A DNA stretch of 64,000 nt from JAQWCH01 sp050952725 (lineage in GTDB: Bacteria > Bacillota_I > Bacilli_A > RFN20 > CAG-826), in contig JBMNLN010000001.1 of the NCBI GenBank assembly GCA_050952725.1, forward strand, positions 372,001-436,000. Direction: 5' to 3'. Shown here one piece after another: positions 34,904 to 44,663 of the stretch. Made by a program: the position numbers and the translations under genes. The notes under the pieces were generated by a model. The model was not told the origin of the DNA, did not search any database, and was given only the letters and a program-made list of their open reading frames with translations. Every line of letters begins with the position of its first letter. Position 1 is the first letter of the stretch.

Positions 34904-37564
34904 ATGCTTGAACTGCGGAATATTTATAAAGATTATTACGTTGACAAAAAACCTCTCCGCGTTTTGAAAGATATCAATCTTTCTTTTCCGGACAAGGGCT
35001 TTGTTTCACTTTTAGGACCTTCAGGATGCGGTAAAACAACTTTACTTAATCTCATCGGCGGTCTCGATCAATATACAAGTGGCGATATTATCGTCGAGGG
35101 AAAATCAACAAAGGATTATATCGATGAAGACTGGGATGCTTATCGCAATCATCGTATTGGCTTTGTTTTTCAAAGTTATAATCTAATTACCCACTTGACC
35201 GTTTTAGAAAATGTAGAAATGGCCTTAACTTTAGCGGGGATTGACGTTAAAGAGAGAAAGTTGCGGGCGACAAAGGCTTTAAATAGTGTTGGCTTAGAGA
35301 CCGAACTCAACAAAAATATTAACCAACTTTCTGGTGGACAAGCGCAAAGAGTGGCGATTGCCCGTGCTTTAGTTAACAATCCCGATATTATTCTTGCGGA
35401 TGAACCCACGGGGGCCCTAGATACAAAAACTAGTATTGGCGTTCTTTCAATTTTGAAAGAGATTTCCCAAACGCGTTTAGTGATTATGGTCACTCATAAT
35501 GAATATCTCGCGCAAGAATATAGCGACCGCATCATCAAAATGCTCGATGGGGTAATCACTGAAGATAGCGCTCCTTTAAACGGGAATGATGAGGAGATTA
35601 TTCAAGGCAAAGAAAAGCGAACTTCGATGTCTTTTGGAACCGCGATTAAGACGACTTGGAAAAACCTTAGAACCAAAAGAGGGCGGACGATTATGACTTC
35701 TACCGCGGCAAGTTTTGGGATTATCGGGGTAGCTTTAGTCCTGGCGGTTTCTAATGGATTCTCTGGTTATGTCTCGCGCGTGGAAAAAGGAACTTTAGCT
35801 TCCTATCCAATCGGCATCTATGCAGATTCGATCTCGATTGTTATTCCAGATGAAATTATCACTCCCGAAAAATTCCCCGAGAAAGAACAAGTGCTTATCC
35901 AAGATGATACTAAAAACACCAGTCAATTTATCGTTTTAAAACACAATGTCATCACTCCAGAGTATCTAGAATATCTATATCAAATGGAAAGCGATGGTAT
36001 TGCTGCAAGCGTAGTGGTCAACTATCGCGCTTATTTAAATTTAGTCGGTGAAAAGCCAGACGGTAGCGAAGACGGAGTCGGCATTTATCAAATGGGATGG
36101 ACAAATTACGACTCAGCTTTCAACCCTGTTCCTTACGGAAACTTCCATGAATTACTTGGTGGGCAAGAATTTGTTAATGAATATTACGATTTAATCGGTC
36201 AAAATTCTCGTTATCCCGAAAACAAAAATGAAGGAGTGATTATTGTTGATCAATATAATCGCATCCAAAAAACCAAATTAATTGATCTTGGAATCATCCC
36301 GGACAATTATGCTGGAGAATACATTGATTTTAGCGAGTTTATTGGGAGAAAATTCAAAGTTTATAACAATGCAGAATACTATCAAGAATATCAAAGTTTC
36401 ACTGTAGAAAACGCTTTTGATGGAACAACCAAGGAAATCAAAACCTATCGAGGGCCAACCAATGCGGAAAATGAAGCGTGGTTCAACGATCCCGATAAAG
36501 GAGAAGAACTAAAAATCGTTGGTATTTTAAGAGTGAAAAAAGAAAAATCCCTTTATGATTTGATGGATTCTGGCATTGGCTATTTAAAAGAACTAAAAGA
36601 TGAGATTATCCAAGCGAATGAAAATGCCCCAATTTGCCAAGCATTAGAGAACAACTATACAGTTAACAAAACCGAAAGCGAGATTCTTGCCGAACTTCAA
36701 GCAGCCATCGAAAGCGAAGAAGATAATCTGGAAGAACTCTTTGCTTCAAATAACTTCTTAAGAGAATTTTTTACTTTTTATAGTCCGTTTAATTACGACT
36801 ACTATTATGGTTCGGGGAATCCTGTTACCAGACGCGAACGACTGATGACGGACTATTTACAAATGGCGAGATATTTAAGCGCTCCCCTTGATGGAGGAAA
36901 TTATTTCTTAAATGTCTTTGAAGAAATCATCGAAAATCAACTGCCGAATATCATCACAATTGAATATTCATTGTTAGAGTTGACATACTCACGCATTTTT
37001 TCTATTGCAATTTTTGCGAAAGATAGCGATGGCAAAAAAGAAATCATTAAACGCCTAAAAGCATGGAATGAAGGAAAAGACGAATTTGCGCGAATCAATT
37101 ATAGTGACGTCGTTAGTGTCGTCACTGATAATATCGCAACCCTTGTCGATATAATCGCTGCGGTTTTGATAGTGTTTTCAAGCATTTCCCTTGTGGTTTC
37201 TTCGGTGATGATCGGAATCATTACCTTCACTTCGGTAGTGGAGCGGACTAAAGAGATCGGTATTCTTCGCGCCTTAGGTGCTCGAAAAAAAGATATTAAA
37301 CGGCTGTTTAATGCAGAGACATTTATGATTGGAGTTTTTGCTGGCGCCATCGGAATTGGCGCTACGATATTCTTGAGTGTAATCATCAATACGATTCTTA
37401 ACTATGTTTATCCCGAAGCGATGTTAGGTGCAATCGCTTTGCTAAATCCTTTAGCGGGTCTTACCTTAGTCACTATTAACATCATCCTCACTTTAATCTG
37501 TGGTTTAATTCCAGCGCAATTGGCGGCCAACAAAGACCCAGTAGTAGCGTTAAGGACAGAATAG
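34904..37564 (+). CDS. MacB/LolD-like ABC transporter, ATPase fused to FtsX-type permease
   Basis: Has 886 residues. The ATPase comes first (about 1-230): Walker A GPSGCGKTT near 38, signature LSGGQAQRVAIARAL near 142, Walker B IILADEPTGALD. One membrane helix follows near 260, then an extracytoplasmic domain of about 450 residues, then three helices in the last 150 residues with the FtsX motif VVERTKEIGILRALGARKKD. This design matches mechanotransmission-type exporters acting on lipoproteins, peptides or antibiotics, not sugar import. The large external domain suggests a specific extracellular cargo. It is a single gene without an adjacent periplasmic-adaptor-like partner. Confidence 0.88.
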   Translation: MLELRNIYKDYYVDKKPLRVLKDINLSFPDKGFVSLLGPSGCGKTTLLNLIGGLDQYTSGDIIVEGKSTKDYIDEDWDAYRNHRIGFVFQSYNLITHLTVLENVEMALTLAGIDVKERKLRATKALNSVGLETELNKNINQLSGGQAQRVAIARALVNNPDIILADEPTGALDTKTSIGVLSILKEISQTRLVIMVTHNEYLAQEYSDRIIKMLDGVITEDSAPLNGNDEEIIQGKEKRTSMSFGTAIKTTWKNLRTKRGRTIMTSTAASFGIIGVALVLAVSNGFSGYVSRVEKGTLASYPIGIYADSISIVIPDEIITPEKFPEKEQVLIQDDTKNTSQFIVLKHNVITPEYLEYLYQMESDGIAASVVVNYRAYLNLVGEKPDGSEDGVGIYQMGWTNYDSAFNPVPYGNFHELLGGQEFVNEYYDLIGQNSRYPENKNEGVIIVDQYNRIQKTKLIDLGIIPDNYAGEYIDFSEFIGRKFKVYNNAEYYQEYQSFTVENAFDGTTKEIKTYRGPTNAENEAWFNDPDKGEELKIVGILRVKKEKSLYDLMDSGIGYLKELKDEIIQANENAPICQALENNYTVNKTESEILAELQAAIESEEDNLEELFASNNFLREFFTFYSPFNYDYYYGSGNPVTRRERLMTDYLQMARYLSAPLDGGNYFLNVFEEIIENQLPNIITIEYSLLELTYSRIFSIAIFAKDSDGKKEIIKRLKAWNEGKDEFARINYSDVVSVVTDNIATLVDIIAAVLIVFSSISLVVSSVMIGIITFTSVVERTKEIGILRALGARKKDIKRLFNAETFMIGVFAGAIGIGATIFLSVIINTILNYVYPEAMLGAIALLNPLAGLTLVTINIILTLICGLIPAQLAANKDPVVALRTE

Positions 37565-37661
37565 AGATTATATCGGTGAGAAAATATTAGACACGTGACA
37601 AAAAATAATCCCCCTTTCAAGGTGCTAATGGTATATAATTTTTACATATAGGGACATAAAA

Positions 37662-40169
37662 ATGAGGAAATTTTCGATTCGTTGGAAGAAAAAAAGCCTA
37701 AAAATAGACGAAGCGATTAATGTCGAACGGTTTTTACCTAGTCCGCAAGAAGGATTAGATCGAGAACAAGTCGCGGAGCGGATTAGGCAAAAATTGACGA
37801 ACTTCACCAAAGGGAGATTGACCAAGAGCTATTGGGAAATCATTCGCACGAATATCTTCTCATTTTTTAATATTCTCCTTTATATTATTGCTGCGGCCAT
37901 GGTGGCCGTGCGTTATTTTTCGGGATTGTTTTTTCTTGTAATTCTTGTTTTAAATACCTTGATTGGATTGGTGCAGGACATTCGCGCAAAGAAGATGGTG
38001 GAAAAACTCTCATTAATCAGTAGTCCCAAAGTTGATGTTATTCGTGAATCTGAGATTACCACGATCGATAGTCGTGGAATTGTTCTAGATGACATTGTGA
38101 TTTTGCGCGCGGGTGATCAAATTACGATTGATGGTGAAGTGGTCGATGGCACCCTTAATGTTGACGAATCACTTTTAACAGGGGAATCGGTGGCGATTCA
38201 TAAAGAAATTGGCCACGATGTCTTAAGTGGATCATTTGTTACAAGTGGTACCGCCAGAGTACGAGTTAACAAAGTGGGAGCAGCCAGTTTTGTACAAAAA
38301 CTTCAAGCTCAAGCAAAAGAATTTAAAAGACCAAAATCTAAGTTGCTCGGTGCGATTAATAGTTTGTTCAAAGTTATCGGTGTGATCGTTTTTTTGCTTG
38401 CTGGACTTTTAATTCTTGGAAATGTTTATCAAGGTATTGATGTGGCCACGAACGTCAAACGCGTTTCTGGCTCGTTAGTCTCGATGATTCCTTCAGGAAT
38501 GTATCTTCTTACTTCGATGACATTGACGGTTGGAGTCATCAATCTAGGAAAAAAGCAAACCCTAGTTCAAGAAATGTATTCGATTGAGATGCTCGCCCGC
38601 ACCGACGTTTTATGCATCGATAAAACAGGGACGATTACCGATGGAACTATGGATTTGATTAAAATTCATAATCTTGGCAATTTTCCAAAACTCCAAGTGG
38701 AAAAAGTGTTGGGATCTTTTTTATATGCAACCCAAGATCAATCACCCACAGTGGATGCGATTTTACAAAAATGCCCTTATAACCAATACTATCAGGCGGA
38801 AACGATTATTCCTTTTTCAAGCGCTGCCAAAATGTCAGCGGTCACCTTCGCCAATCGTAAAACCTTTGTTCTCGGAGCGGGCATTTTTGTTTTAAATAAG
38901 AAAAACTACGCGATGATTCGTCCGCTTGAAAAAGAATATATGCGCCAGGGATATCGTGTTTTAGTGTTAGCAGCCAGCGATATTCCCATTCGCAAAGACA
39001 GGATTCCTTCACGTCTTCAACCGGTATGTTTAATCGTCATCCAAGATCATATTCGCGAAGATGCAAAAGCGACAATTAGATGGTTTATCGAAAATGGGGT
39101 GCAAATTAAAGTAATCTCTGGTGACGATCCGATTACTGTTGGAAAGGTCGCGGAAGAGGTGGGAATTATCGGTGCAGAAAACCCCGTTTCTCTTAATGGG
39201 CTGAGCGATTTAGAGGTTTCGCGTCTAGCTTTATCCACGACTGTCTTTGGCCGGGTTACCCCCGAACAAAAAGCGGTTATTGTTCAAAGTTTAAAGCGAA
39301 ATGGTCAAACAGTCGCGATGATTGGCGATGGAGTAAATGACATTCTCGCCTTGCGTCAAGCAGATTGTTCGGCCGCGATGGCCAACGGGAGCAGTGCCGC
39401 CAATCATGTCGCTCATCTGGTTTTACAAAAATCAAACTTTTCTTCATTGCCTTCGGTTGTCAATGAAGGAAGACGAGTAATTAACAACCTTCAAAGAACA
39501 TGGTCGCTATTTCTAGTGAAGACTTTTTTCTCGATTATTATGACGATTTTATTTGTTGCCGCTTCCATTCTCGCTCCCGGTGGTGCGGAAGTGGCTTATC
39601 CATTTACCACGCAAAATATGTATGTTTGGGAGATTGCCGCGATTGGTGTTCCCGCCTTTTTCCTCGCCCTACAACCTAACCATGCGAAAGTAGAAGGTAC
39701 GTTGATGACAAACGTCATCACTCGTGCTTTACCAGCGGCATTAACCATGGTTTTAGGAGTGATTACGGTCTATGTTTTAAAAGCTTTTGACGGGGTATTC
39801 CACGGTTCAACCGGAGTTAATGATATCTTGATTGTGATTGCGATGGCGGTCTTTATCATGGATTTCTTTTCCTTTGTGATTTTGTTCCGGATTTCCTGGC
39901 CATTTAATTTATATCGCGCGGTTCTTTTTGTCAGCCTCTTTACCCTGACTTCAATTTTAATTGCTGTGTCGATTTGGAAAACTTGGGATTTATTTGATAT
40001 TCATTATCCATTGCTCACCTTGCAACATATACTTGGAATTGCCTTGATTGTCATCGGAATGATCATTCTCTATTTTTTCCTTGATCGCTCAATGACAAAG
40101 ACGAGTAAAAGAGGTCACTTCGACTTTTTTGAAGACAATAACGATGAACAAGAAGAGGAAAAAGCATGA
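37662..40169 (+). CDS. P-type ATPase, cation-translocating (CtpE-like)
   Basis: An 835-residue E1-E2 pump. Seen: actuator motif LTGESVAIHKE, M4 region MIPSGMYLLTSM, phosphorylation site DKTGTITDG with Asp320, and hinge MIGDGVNDILALRQADC. About ten membrane helices are expected, with a longer C-terminal set. No N-terminal metal-binding domain is present. These features resemble CtpE, a calcium pump of actinobacteria; the ion is not certain here. A -10-like TATAAT lies at 37634-37639, with AGGG near the ATG. It overlaps psuG by ATGA and leads a five-gene coupled run. Confidence 0.88.
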   Translation: MRKFSIRWKKKSLKIDEAINVERFLPSPQEGLDREQVAERIRQKLTNFTKGRLTKSYWEIIRTNIFSFFNILLYIIAAAMVAVRYFSGLFFLVILVLNTLIGLVQDIRAKKMVEKLSLISSPKVDVIRESEITTIDSRGIVLDDIVILRAGDQITIDGEVVDGTLNVDESLLTGESVAIHKEIGHDVLSGSFVTSGTARVRVNKVGAASFVQKLQAQAKEFKRPKSKLLGAINSLFKVIGVIVFLLAGLLILGNVYQGIDVATNVKRVSGSLVSMIPSGMYLLTSMTLTVGVINLGKKQTLVQEMYSIEMLARTDVLCIDKTGTITDGTMDLIKIHNLGNFPKLQVEKVLGSFLYATQDQSPTVDAILQKCPYNQYYQAETIIPFSSAAKMSAVTFANRKTFVLGAGIFVLNKKNYAMIRPLEKEYMRQGYRVLVLAASDIPIRKDRIPSRLQPVCLIVIQDHIREDAKATIRWFIENGVQIKVISGDDPITVGKVAEEVGIIGAENPVSLNGLSDLEVSRLALSTTVFGRVTPEQKAVIVQSLKRNGQTVAMIGDGVNDILALRQADCSAAMANGSSAANHVAHLVLQKSNFSSLPSVVNEGRRVINNLQRTWSLFLVKTFFSIIMTILFVAASILAPGGAEVAYPFTTQNMYVWEIAAIGVPAFFLALQPNHAKVEGTLMTNVITRALPAALTMVLGVITVYVLKAFDGVFHGSTGVNDILIVIAMAVFIMDFFSFVILFRISWPFNLYRAVLFVSLFTLTSILIAVSIWKTWDLFDIHYPLLTLQHILGIALIVIGMIILYFFLDRSMTKTSKRGHFDFFEDNNDEQEEEKA

Positions 40170-41089
40170 TAAAAATTGCCGACCACATCGCCGAAGCGAT
40201 GCGGAAACATCAGCCGATAGTTGCTTTAGAAAGCACGATTATTTCCCATGGGATGCCATATCCTCAAAATGTGAAAACCGCCTTAGAAGTCGAACAAGTG
40301 ATTCGCGATAACGGGGCTATCCCAGCGACGATTGGAATTATCGATGGAATTCCGATTATCGGGATGACTCCTGAAGAAATTGAAGCATTTGGAAAACGTG
40401 ACGGGATTGAAAAAGTCTCAAGACGCGATCTACCAGAGGTAATCGCTAATGGCAAATGGGGAGCGACCACCGTGGCCGCGACGATGATTTTAGCGGCGAA
40501 AGCGGGAATTGAATTCTTTGTCACTGGGGGTATTGGTGGCGTTCATCGTGGAGCAAGTGAAACGTTTGATATTTCCGCCGATTTACAGGAACTCGCTCAA
40601 ACCAATGTTACGGTGATTTGTGCAGGTGCCAAAGCGATTCTCGATTTAAAATTAACCTTAGAATATCTCGAAACGATGGGGGTGCCGGTTTATGGTTATC
40701 AGACGGATAAACTCCCCGCTTTTTATACGAAAGATTCCCCTTATGAAGTTGATAAAAGAGTGGATACTCCGGAAGATTTAGCGCAGATTGTCTACATCAA
40801 GCGCACCTTCCCGCTCGATGGAGGAATCCTTGTTACCAACCCGATTCCCGATGAATATTCTCTCGATGCTAACTTGATAGAAGCGACGATTGTCGCCGCA
40901 CTTAAAAAAGCTAAAGAAGCGAGCATTGAAGGAAAAGATACGACCCCCTTCCTTTTAAAAGAGGTGGTCGCGATGACCAAAGGCAGGTCATTAGAAGCGA
41001 ATATCGCCTTAGTTAAAAACAATGCTCAATTGGGAGCAAAAATTGCTAAAGCTTACAGGGCGGTGATTAAAACGAGGACGCTAAAGTGA
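40166..41089 (+). CDS. psuG: Pseudouridine-5'-phosphate glycosidase
   Basis: Cleaves (reversibly) pseudouridine 5'-phosphate to uracil and ribose 5-phosphate, a manganese enzyme of pseudouridine catabolism. The 307 residues are the full family length. Seen: ALESTIISHGMPYPQN with the catalytic glutamate, FVTGGIGGVHRGA, AGAKAILDLKLTLEYLET and GYQTDKLPAFY. The usual partner kinase psuK is not adjacent. It overlaps its neighbours by 4 bp on both sides. Confidence 0.93.
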   Translation: MIKIADHIAEAMRKHQPIVALESTIISHGMPYPQNVKTALEVEQVIRDNGAIPATIGIIDGIPIIGMTPEEIEAFGKRDGIEKVSRRDLPEVIANGKWGATTVAATMILAAKAGIEFFVTGGIGGVHRGASETFDISADLQELAQTNVTVICAGAKAILDLKLTLEYLETMGVPVYGYQTDKLPAFYTKDSPYEVDKRVDTPEDLAQIVYIKRTFPLDGGILVTNPIPDEYSLDANLIEATIVAALKKAKEASIEGKDTTPFLLKEVVAMTKGRSLEANIALVKNNAQLGAKIAKAYRAVIKTRTLK

Positions 41090-41640
41090 AAACTGAAAGA
41101 AAACTTGGAAATACTTTAAAAACCTTGATGATGACCGAACCGCTCGAAGCGATTACCGTGAAAAAAATTGCTGATCGCTGTCGGGTAAATCGCCAAACCT
41201 TTTATTATCACTTTCGCAACATTTACGACTTATTAACTTGGATTTATCTCCACGAAGAAATTCCTGCGATTGAAGAGGCATCAACTTGGAAAGAGGGACT
41301 CGTGCGTATTTTAGAATACGTCAATGAGAATTCAGAATTTATCACGAATACCTTAGCAAGCGCAGGCCGAGAATTGTTTATTGAATTTCTGTACAATACC
41401 ATTTATGGCTCACAACTGCGAATCATCGATGATCTCGATGTTGATAATGCTTTAGAAGAAGAGACGAGAAAGTTTATTTCGCAGTTTTATGCACCGAGCT
41501 TTGTCTATGTCATCGTCCGTTGGATTGATGGAGGACGAGTAGAAAAGCCTGAGCATTTAATTGCCCAACTTGAAGTATTTGCAAGCACATATTTAACTTC
41601 TGCAATTGATAAATTTAAAAAAGAGGAGGCGAGACCATGA
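41086..41640 (+). CDS. TetR family transcriptional regulator (DhaS-like)
   Basis: Has 184 residues with GTG start overlapping psuG (GTGA). The N-terminal helix-turn-helix is ITVKKIADRCRVNRQTFYYHF, the standard TetR signature. The C-terminal ligand domain resembles the DhaS/TetR_C_8 type (FVYVIVRWIDGG). It is embedded in an operon with a P-type ATPase, psuG, alcohol dehydrogenase and a membrane protein, and probably autoregulates it. The ligand is unknown. Confidence 0.88.
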   Translation: MKTERKLGNTLKTLMMTEPLEAITVKKIADRCRVNRQTFYYHFRNIYDLLTWIYLHEEIPAIEEASTWKEGLVRILEYVNENSEFITNTLASAGRELFIEFLYNTIYGSQLRIIDDLDVDNALEEETRKFISQFYAPSFVYVIVRWIDGGRVEKPEHLIAQLEVFASTYLTSAIDKFKKEEARP

Positions 41641-42821
41641 GAGATTTCACTTATTTTAATCCGACAGCGATTTTTTTTGGACGCAACCAAGAAAAGAATA
41701 TCGGAAAAATTGTGAAAGAATATGGCTTTTCCAAGATTATTGTCCATTATGGACAAGGATCGGTGGTTCGAAGCGGACTATTAAAAACAGTGCGTAGCGC
41801 TCTTAAAGAAGAGGGAATTAACTTTATCGAAATCGGTGGCGTTCAACCCAACCCGGATATCTCCCTAATTCGCGAAGTGATGCCGCGATTGAAAAAGGAA
41901 AAATACGATTTAGTTTTAGCTCTAGGAGGAGGATCGGCAATTGATTCCGCGAAACTTATCGCGAATGGATATTATTATCATGGAGATCCCTTTGATTTTT
42001 CTTTGCGAAAAGCCAAACCTGAACGCGCTTTACCTGTGGGCGTGATTCTTACCATCAGCTCAGCCGGAAGTGAAATGTCGACGAGTTGTGTGATTTCAGA
42101 TGAGAGTAAAAACCTCAAGATTGGCTTCAATTCACCGACAAATCGGCCCTTATTCGTAATTGAAAATCCAGAATTAACTTATTCTGTTCCTGCGCTTCAT
42201 ACCAGTGCGGGAATTGTGGATATGATGATGCATACTTTGGAGCGCTACTTTAATTACAGCGAAGAACTTGAAATAAGCGATGAAATAGCCCTAGGTGTCT
42301 TGCGGACGATTGTCGTTGCCGGAAAAAAGGTTTTAGAAGACCCCACCGATTATCTCGCTCGAGCGAATCTGATGTTAGCAAGCACGCTTTCTCATAATGG
42401 TTTGACAAGCCTCGGCAAAACTTCAACGATGCCCGTTCATCAGTTGGAACATGCGCTAGGCGGCCTATATCCTCAGGTCATCCATGGAGTTGGACTTGCG
42501 ATCCTTTTCCCTTACTGGGCCAAACAGTATGTAGAACTGGATCACCATAAATTCGCTCGTTTAGGCCGAGAGGTCTTTGGTGTTGAAGAAGAAGATGAAC
42601 ATAAAGCGGCGCATCTTGCTTTGTCATCACTGCAAAAATACTTTATCGAATTAGGGATGCCGATAAGTTTGAAAGAACTGGAAATCAGCCAAGAGAGCAT
42701 TCCTTTTATCGTCGATCATCTCTTTTCTGCTCGCGATGTGATTAGAAATCATCTAAAACCATTAAATCGGGAATTAGCCCATCGGATATTTTTAAATGCT
42801 TTTGAAGGAGAAAATTTATGA
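41637..42821 (+). CDS. Iron-containing alcohol dehydrogenase (butanol dehydrogenase-like)
   Basis: A 394-residue NAD(P)H-dependent aldehyde/alcohol oxidoreductase. Seen: nucleotide-binding LALGGGSAIDSAKL near 100, and iron ligands in AGIVDMMMHTLER (Asp), MPVHQLEHALGG (two His) and QVIHGVGLAILFPYW (His). The N-terminal FNPTAIFFGR is typical of the BDH/YqhD-type branch. It overlaps both neighbours by ATGA. It may detoxify aldehydes in the stress-like operon headed by the P-type ATPase; this is inference. Confidence 0.9.
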   Translation: MRDFTYFNPTAIFFGRNQEKNIGKIVKEYGFSKIIVHYGQGSVVRSGLLKTVRSALKEEGINFIEIGGVQPNPDISLIREVMPRLKKEKYDLVLALGGGSAIDSAKLIANGYYYHGDPFDFSLRKAKPERALPVGVILTISSAGSEMSTSCVISDESKNLKIGFNSPTNRPLFVIENPELTYSVPALHTSAGIVDMMMHTLERYFNYSEELEISDEIALGVLRTIVVAGKKVLEDPTDYLARANLMLASTLSHNGLTSLGKTSTMPVHQLEHALGGLYPQVIHGVGLAILFPYWAKQYVELDHHKFARLGREVFGVEEEDEHKAAHLALSSLQKYFIELGMPISLKELEISQESIPFIVDHLFSARDVIRNHLKPLNRELAHRIFLNAFEGENL

Positions 42822-43957
42822 AAAAATCAGATTTTGCCACATTAATCGTCTATATCTTGATGTTTGTAATCGCTATCTTTGCTGGGACAATGGTGATTGG
42901 ACCCGCGCTTGAACAATTAGAACTAAGTACGACTTCTTCGCGTTATCTATTTGCGATTTTAGCAATTTTACTTGGTTTGATTGTCAATATCCTCCTTGTC
43001 GAGGTTGGACATATTCTAGGAGCAAAACTTGGAGGATATCGCATTCTCTCCGTCAATATTCTCGGCCTTTGTCTTTATCAACAAAAAGGTAAATGGCGAC
43101 TAACCTTCCGTGGTTTTGATGGTTTTACTGGTGAAACACGAATTGTTGCTAAAAATGAAAAGTCTTCTCCCAAATTATATTCTTGGGGCCCGCTTTTTCT
43201 TTATGCGCTTGAAGCAATAGCGCTGATATTTGCGTATTCTATTATTGAAAATCCAAGTGGGAGCGCGGTAGAGTTTTCTGCCTATGTCAAACATGCCTCA
43301 TTAATCTTTATCACCATCGGCGGAATGTTGATGTTCTACAACATCATGCCCTTTCAAATGGATACAATGAATGACGGCTATCGCCTCATGCTAATTAATA
43401 AACCGATTAACGTTAAAGCTTTTAATGCTTTATCTCTCATTGAAGAAAAGACGATAAATCATGAGGAAATCTCGCAAATCGCCACTTTTTCTGAGATTAC
43501 CATTCTCACGAGTCAAGTAAATTTACATGCGATTCATCAACGGATCCATTTGCAAGATTTTGCAACAGCGGAAACTTTGATTGATGAGATTATCGAAAAT
43601 AAAAGTCGCGTCAGCGTGGAAGTGGTGTCGCAAGCTGCAGCACAAAAAATCTATCTATTATTAGGACGCGGAGAGAACGCTCAGGCGGAAGAGTACTTCA
43701 TGAACACCATGGATAAAGAAATGCGGAAATTCATTGGTAACGATTTAGCCCTCCCAACCCTTCGCGCTTATTTCTTGTATAGTGGACTCGTTTCCAAGTC
43801 GGTTTCAGAATGCGCTTTTGTCTTGGGACGCCTTAAAAAAGCTCGTAGTCGCGAACAAAATGTTCATTTACGGGCCATTGAAGAGAAATTATTCAATGAA
43901 ACACTTACTCGTGTTAAAGAAGCAAATCCCACTTGGGAATTTGCCGATTTTGAATAA
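42818..43957 (+). CDS. Membrane protein with degenerate M50 (site-2-protease-like) motif
   Basis: Has 379 residues. Helices lie at about 7-28, 42-70, 125-145 and 155-175, followed by a cytoplasmic helical part of about 200 residues with TPR-like character. In helix 2 the sequence is LLVEVGHILGAKLGGY. It lines up with the HExxHxxGAKLxG of M50 intramembrane metalloproteases, but the first zinc histidine is valine (V61-E62-V63-G64-H65). Downstream FYNIMPFQMDTMNDGYRLML resembles the second M50 motif (NxxP...DG). It is probably an inactive homologue or one with altered chemistry. It is the last gene of the overlapping run. Confidence 0.65.
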   Translation: MKKSDFATLIVYILMFVIAIFAGTMVIGPALEQLELSTTSSRYLFAILAILLGLIVNILLVEVGHILGAKLGGYRILSVNILGLCLYQQKGKWRLTFRGFDGFTGETRIVAKNEKSSPKLYSWGPLFLYALEAIALIFAYSIIENPSGSAVEFSAYVKHASLIFITIGGMLMFYNIMPFQMDTMNDGYRLMLINKPINVKAFNALSLIEEKTINHEEISQIATFSEITILTSQVNLHAIHQRIHLQDFATAETLIDEIIENKSRVSVEVVSQAAAQKIYLLLGRGENAQAEEYFMNTMDKEMRKFIGNDLALPTLRAYFLYSGLVSKSVSECAFVLGRLKKARSREQNVHLRAIEEKLFNETLTRVKEANPTWEFADFE

Positions 43958-43989
43958 AAAAACAGGTCGTCGATCTTTCAATCAACAGA

Positions 43990-44007
43990 TTATTTTTTAA
44001 AAAATAA
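43990..44007. repeat. AT-only palindrome before the sigma-factor promoter
   Basis: TTATTTTTTAAAAAATAA is a perfect 18-bp palindrome between the M50-like gene and the ECF promoter. It may be a weak terminator or a bent or melting segment; no function is assigned. Confidence 0.4.
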
Positions 44008-44070
44008 CTCTGATAATTTTTGGTAAAAATTGCAAAAAGTTTCTTTAATAGGAAAAATTAAATGAAAAAG

Positions 44071-44101
44071 CCAATAAAAAAGAGGATGAATCCGTATTTA
44101 T
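44071..44101 (+). promoter_or_regulatory. Candidate ECF-sigma-dependent promoter, copy 1 (autoregulatory)
   Basis: CCAATAAAA (44071-44079), 12 nt, CCGTATTTAT (44092-44101). Copy 2 at 45675-45705 has exactly the same two blocks with exactly the same spacing. From AAT to CGT is 17 nt, normal for ECF promoters, and CGT is a common ECF -10 core. Confidence 0.75.
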
Positions 44102-44111
44102 GATAGGAGCA

Positions 44112-44663
44112 GTGAGAAAAGAGACAAAAACTGAACTTTTAATCGCTCTCCTTACCAAGATGCAAGCAGGTGACTTGTCCTCTTTTGATGAGTTTTTTGC
44201 ATTGACGAAAAATCCTCTTTATTATTCGGTAATCGCCGTTTTAAAAAATGAGACCGATACTGAAGATGTCATTCAAGAAGCTTATTTGCGCTTTTTAGAA
44301 AATCTTCCAAAAATCAATCCTAAACATAGCCCTCTCGGCTATCTCCTGCGCATCGGCCGCAATCTAGCGATGGATGAGTTAAGAAATAGACAGAGAATCA
44401 ATTACTTAAACGAAGAGGAAAATCCCGCCATCCTGAGGATCGATGAAGAAAAAGTTGATGATGACTTTGCGCGTCTTCAGAAAAGAATGCGTGAAATTCT
44501 CCGTCCAGATGAGTACCAAATTGTCATTCTCCATGTTCTGGAAGAACTTCCGCATCGCGAGGTCGCAAGAATTCTTGGGAAACCGCTTGGCACAATAACC
44601 TGGGCGTATAATAATGCGATTAAAAAACTTGAGAAAGGACTCCGTGATTATGTCGAAGATTGA
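44112..44663 (+). CDS. ECF-type RNA polymerase sigma factor
   Basis: Has 183 residues from GTG 44112. Region 2 reads DTEDVIQEAYLRFLENLP and YLLRIGRNLAMDELRNR. Region 4 reads RPDEYQIVILHVLEELPHREVARILGKPLGTITW. It lacks regions 1 and 3, as expected for the extracytoplasmic-function class. An in-frame ATG at 44100 lies inside the proposed -10 element, so it could not be on a transcript from that promoter; GTG 44112 or ATG 44160 is more likely. It overlaps the membrane partner gene by 14 bp, the usual sigma/anti-sigma arrangement. Confidence 0.88.
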   Translation: MRKETKTELLIALLTKMQAGDLSSFDEFFALTKNPLYYSVIAVLKNETDTEDVIQEAYLRFLENLPKINPKHSPLGYLLRIGRNLAMDELRNRQRINYLNEEENPAILRIDEEKVDDDFARLQKRMREILRPDEYQIVILHVLEELPHREVARILGKPLGTITWAYNNAIKKLEKGLRDYVED

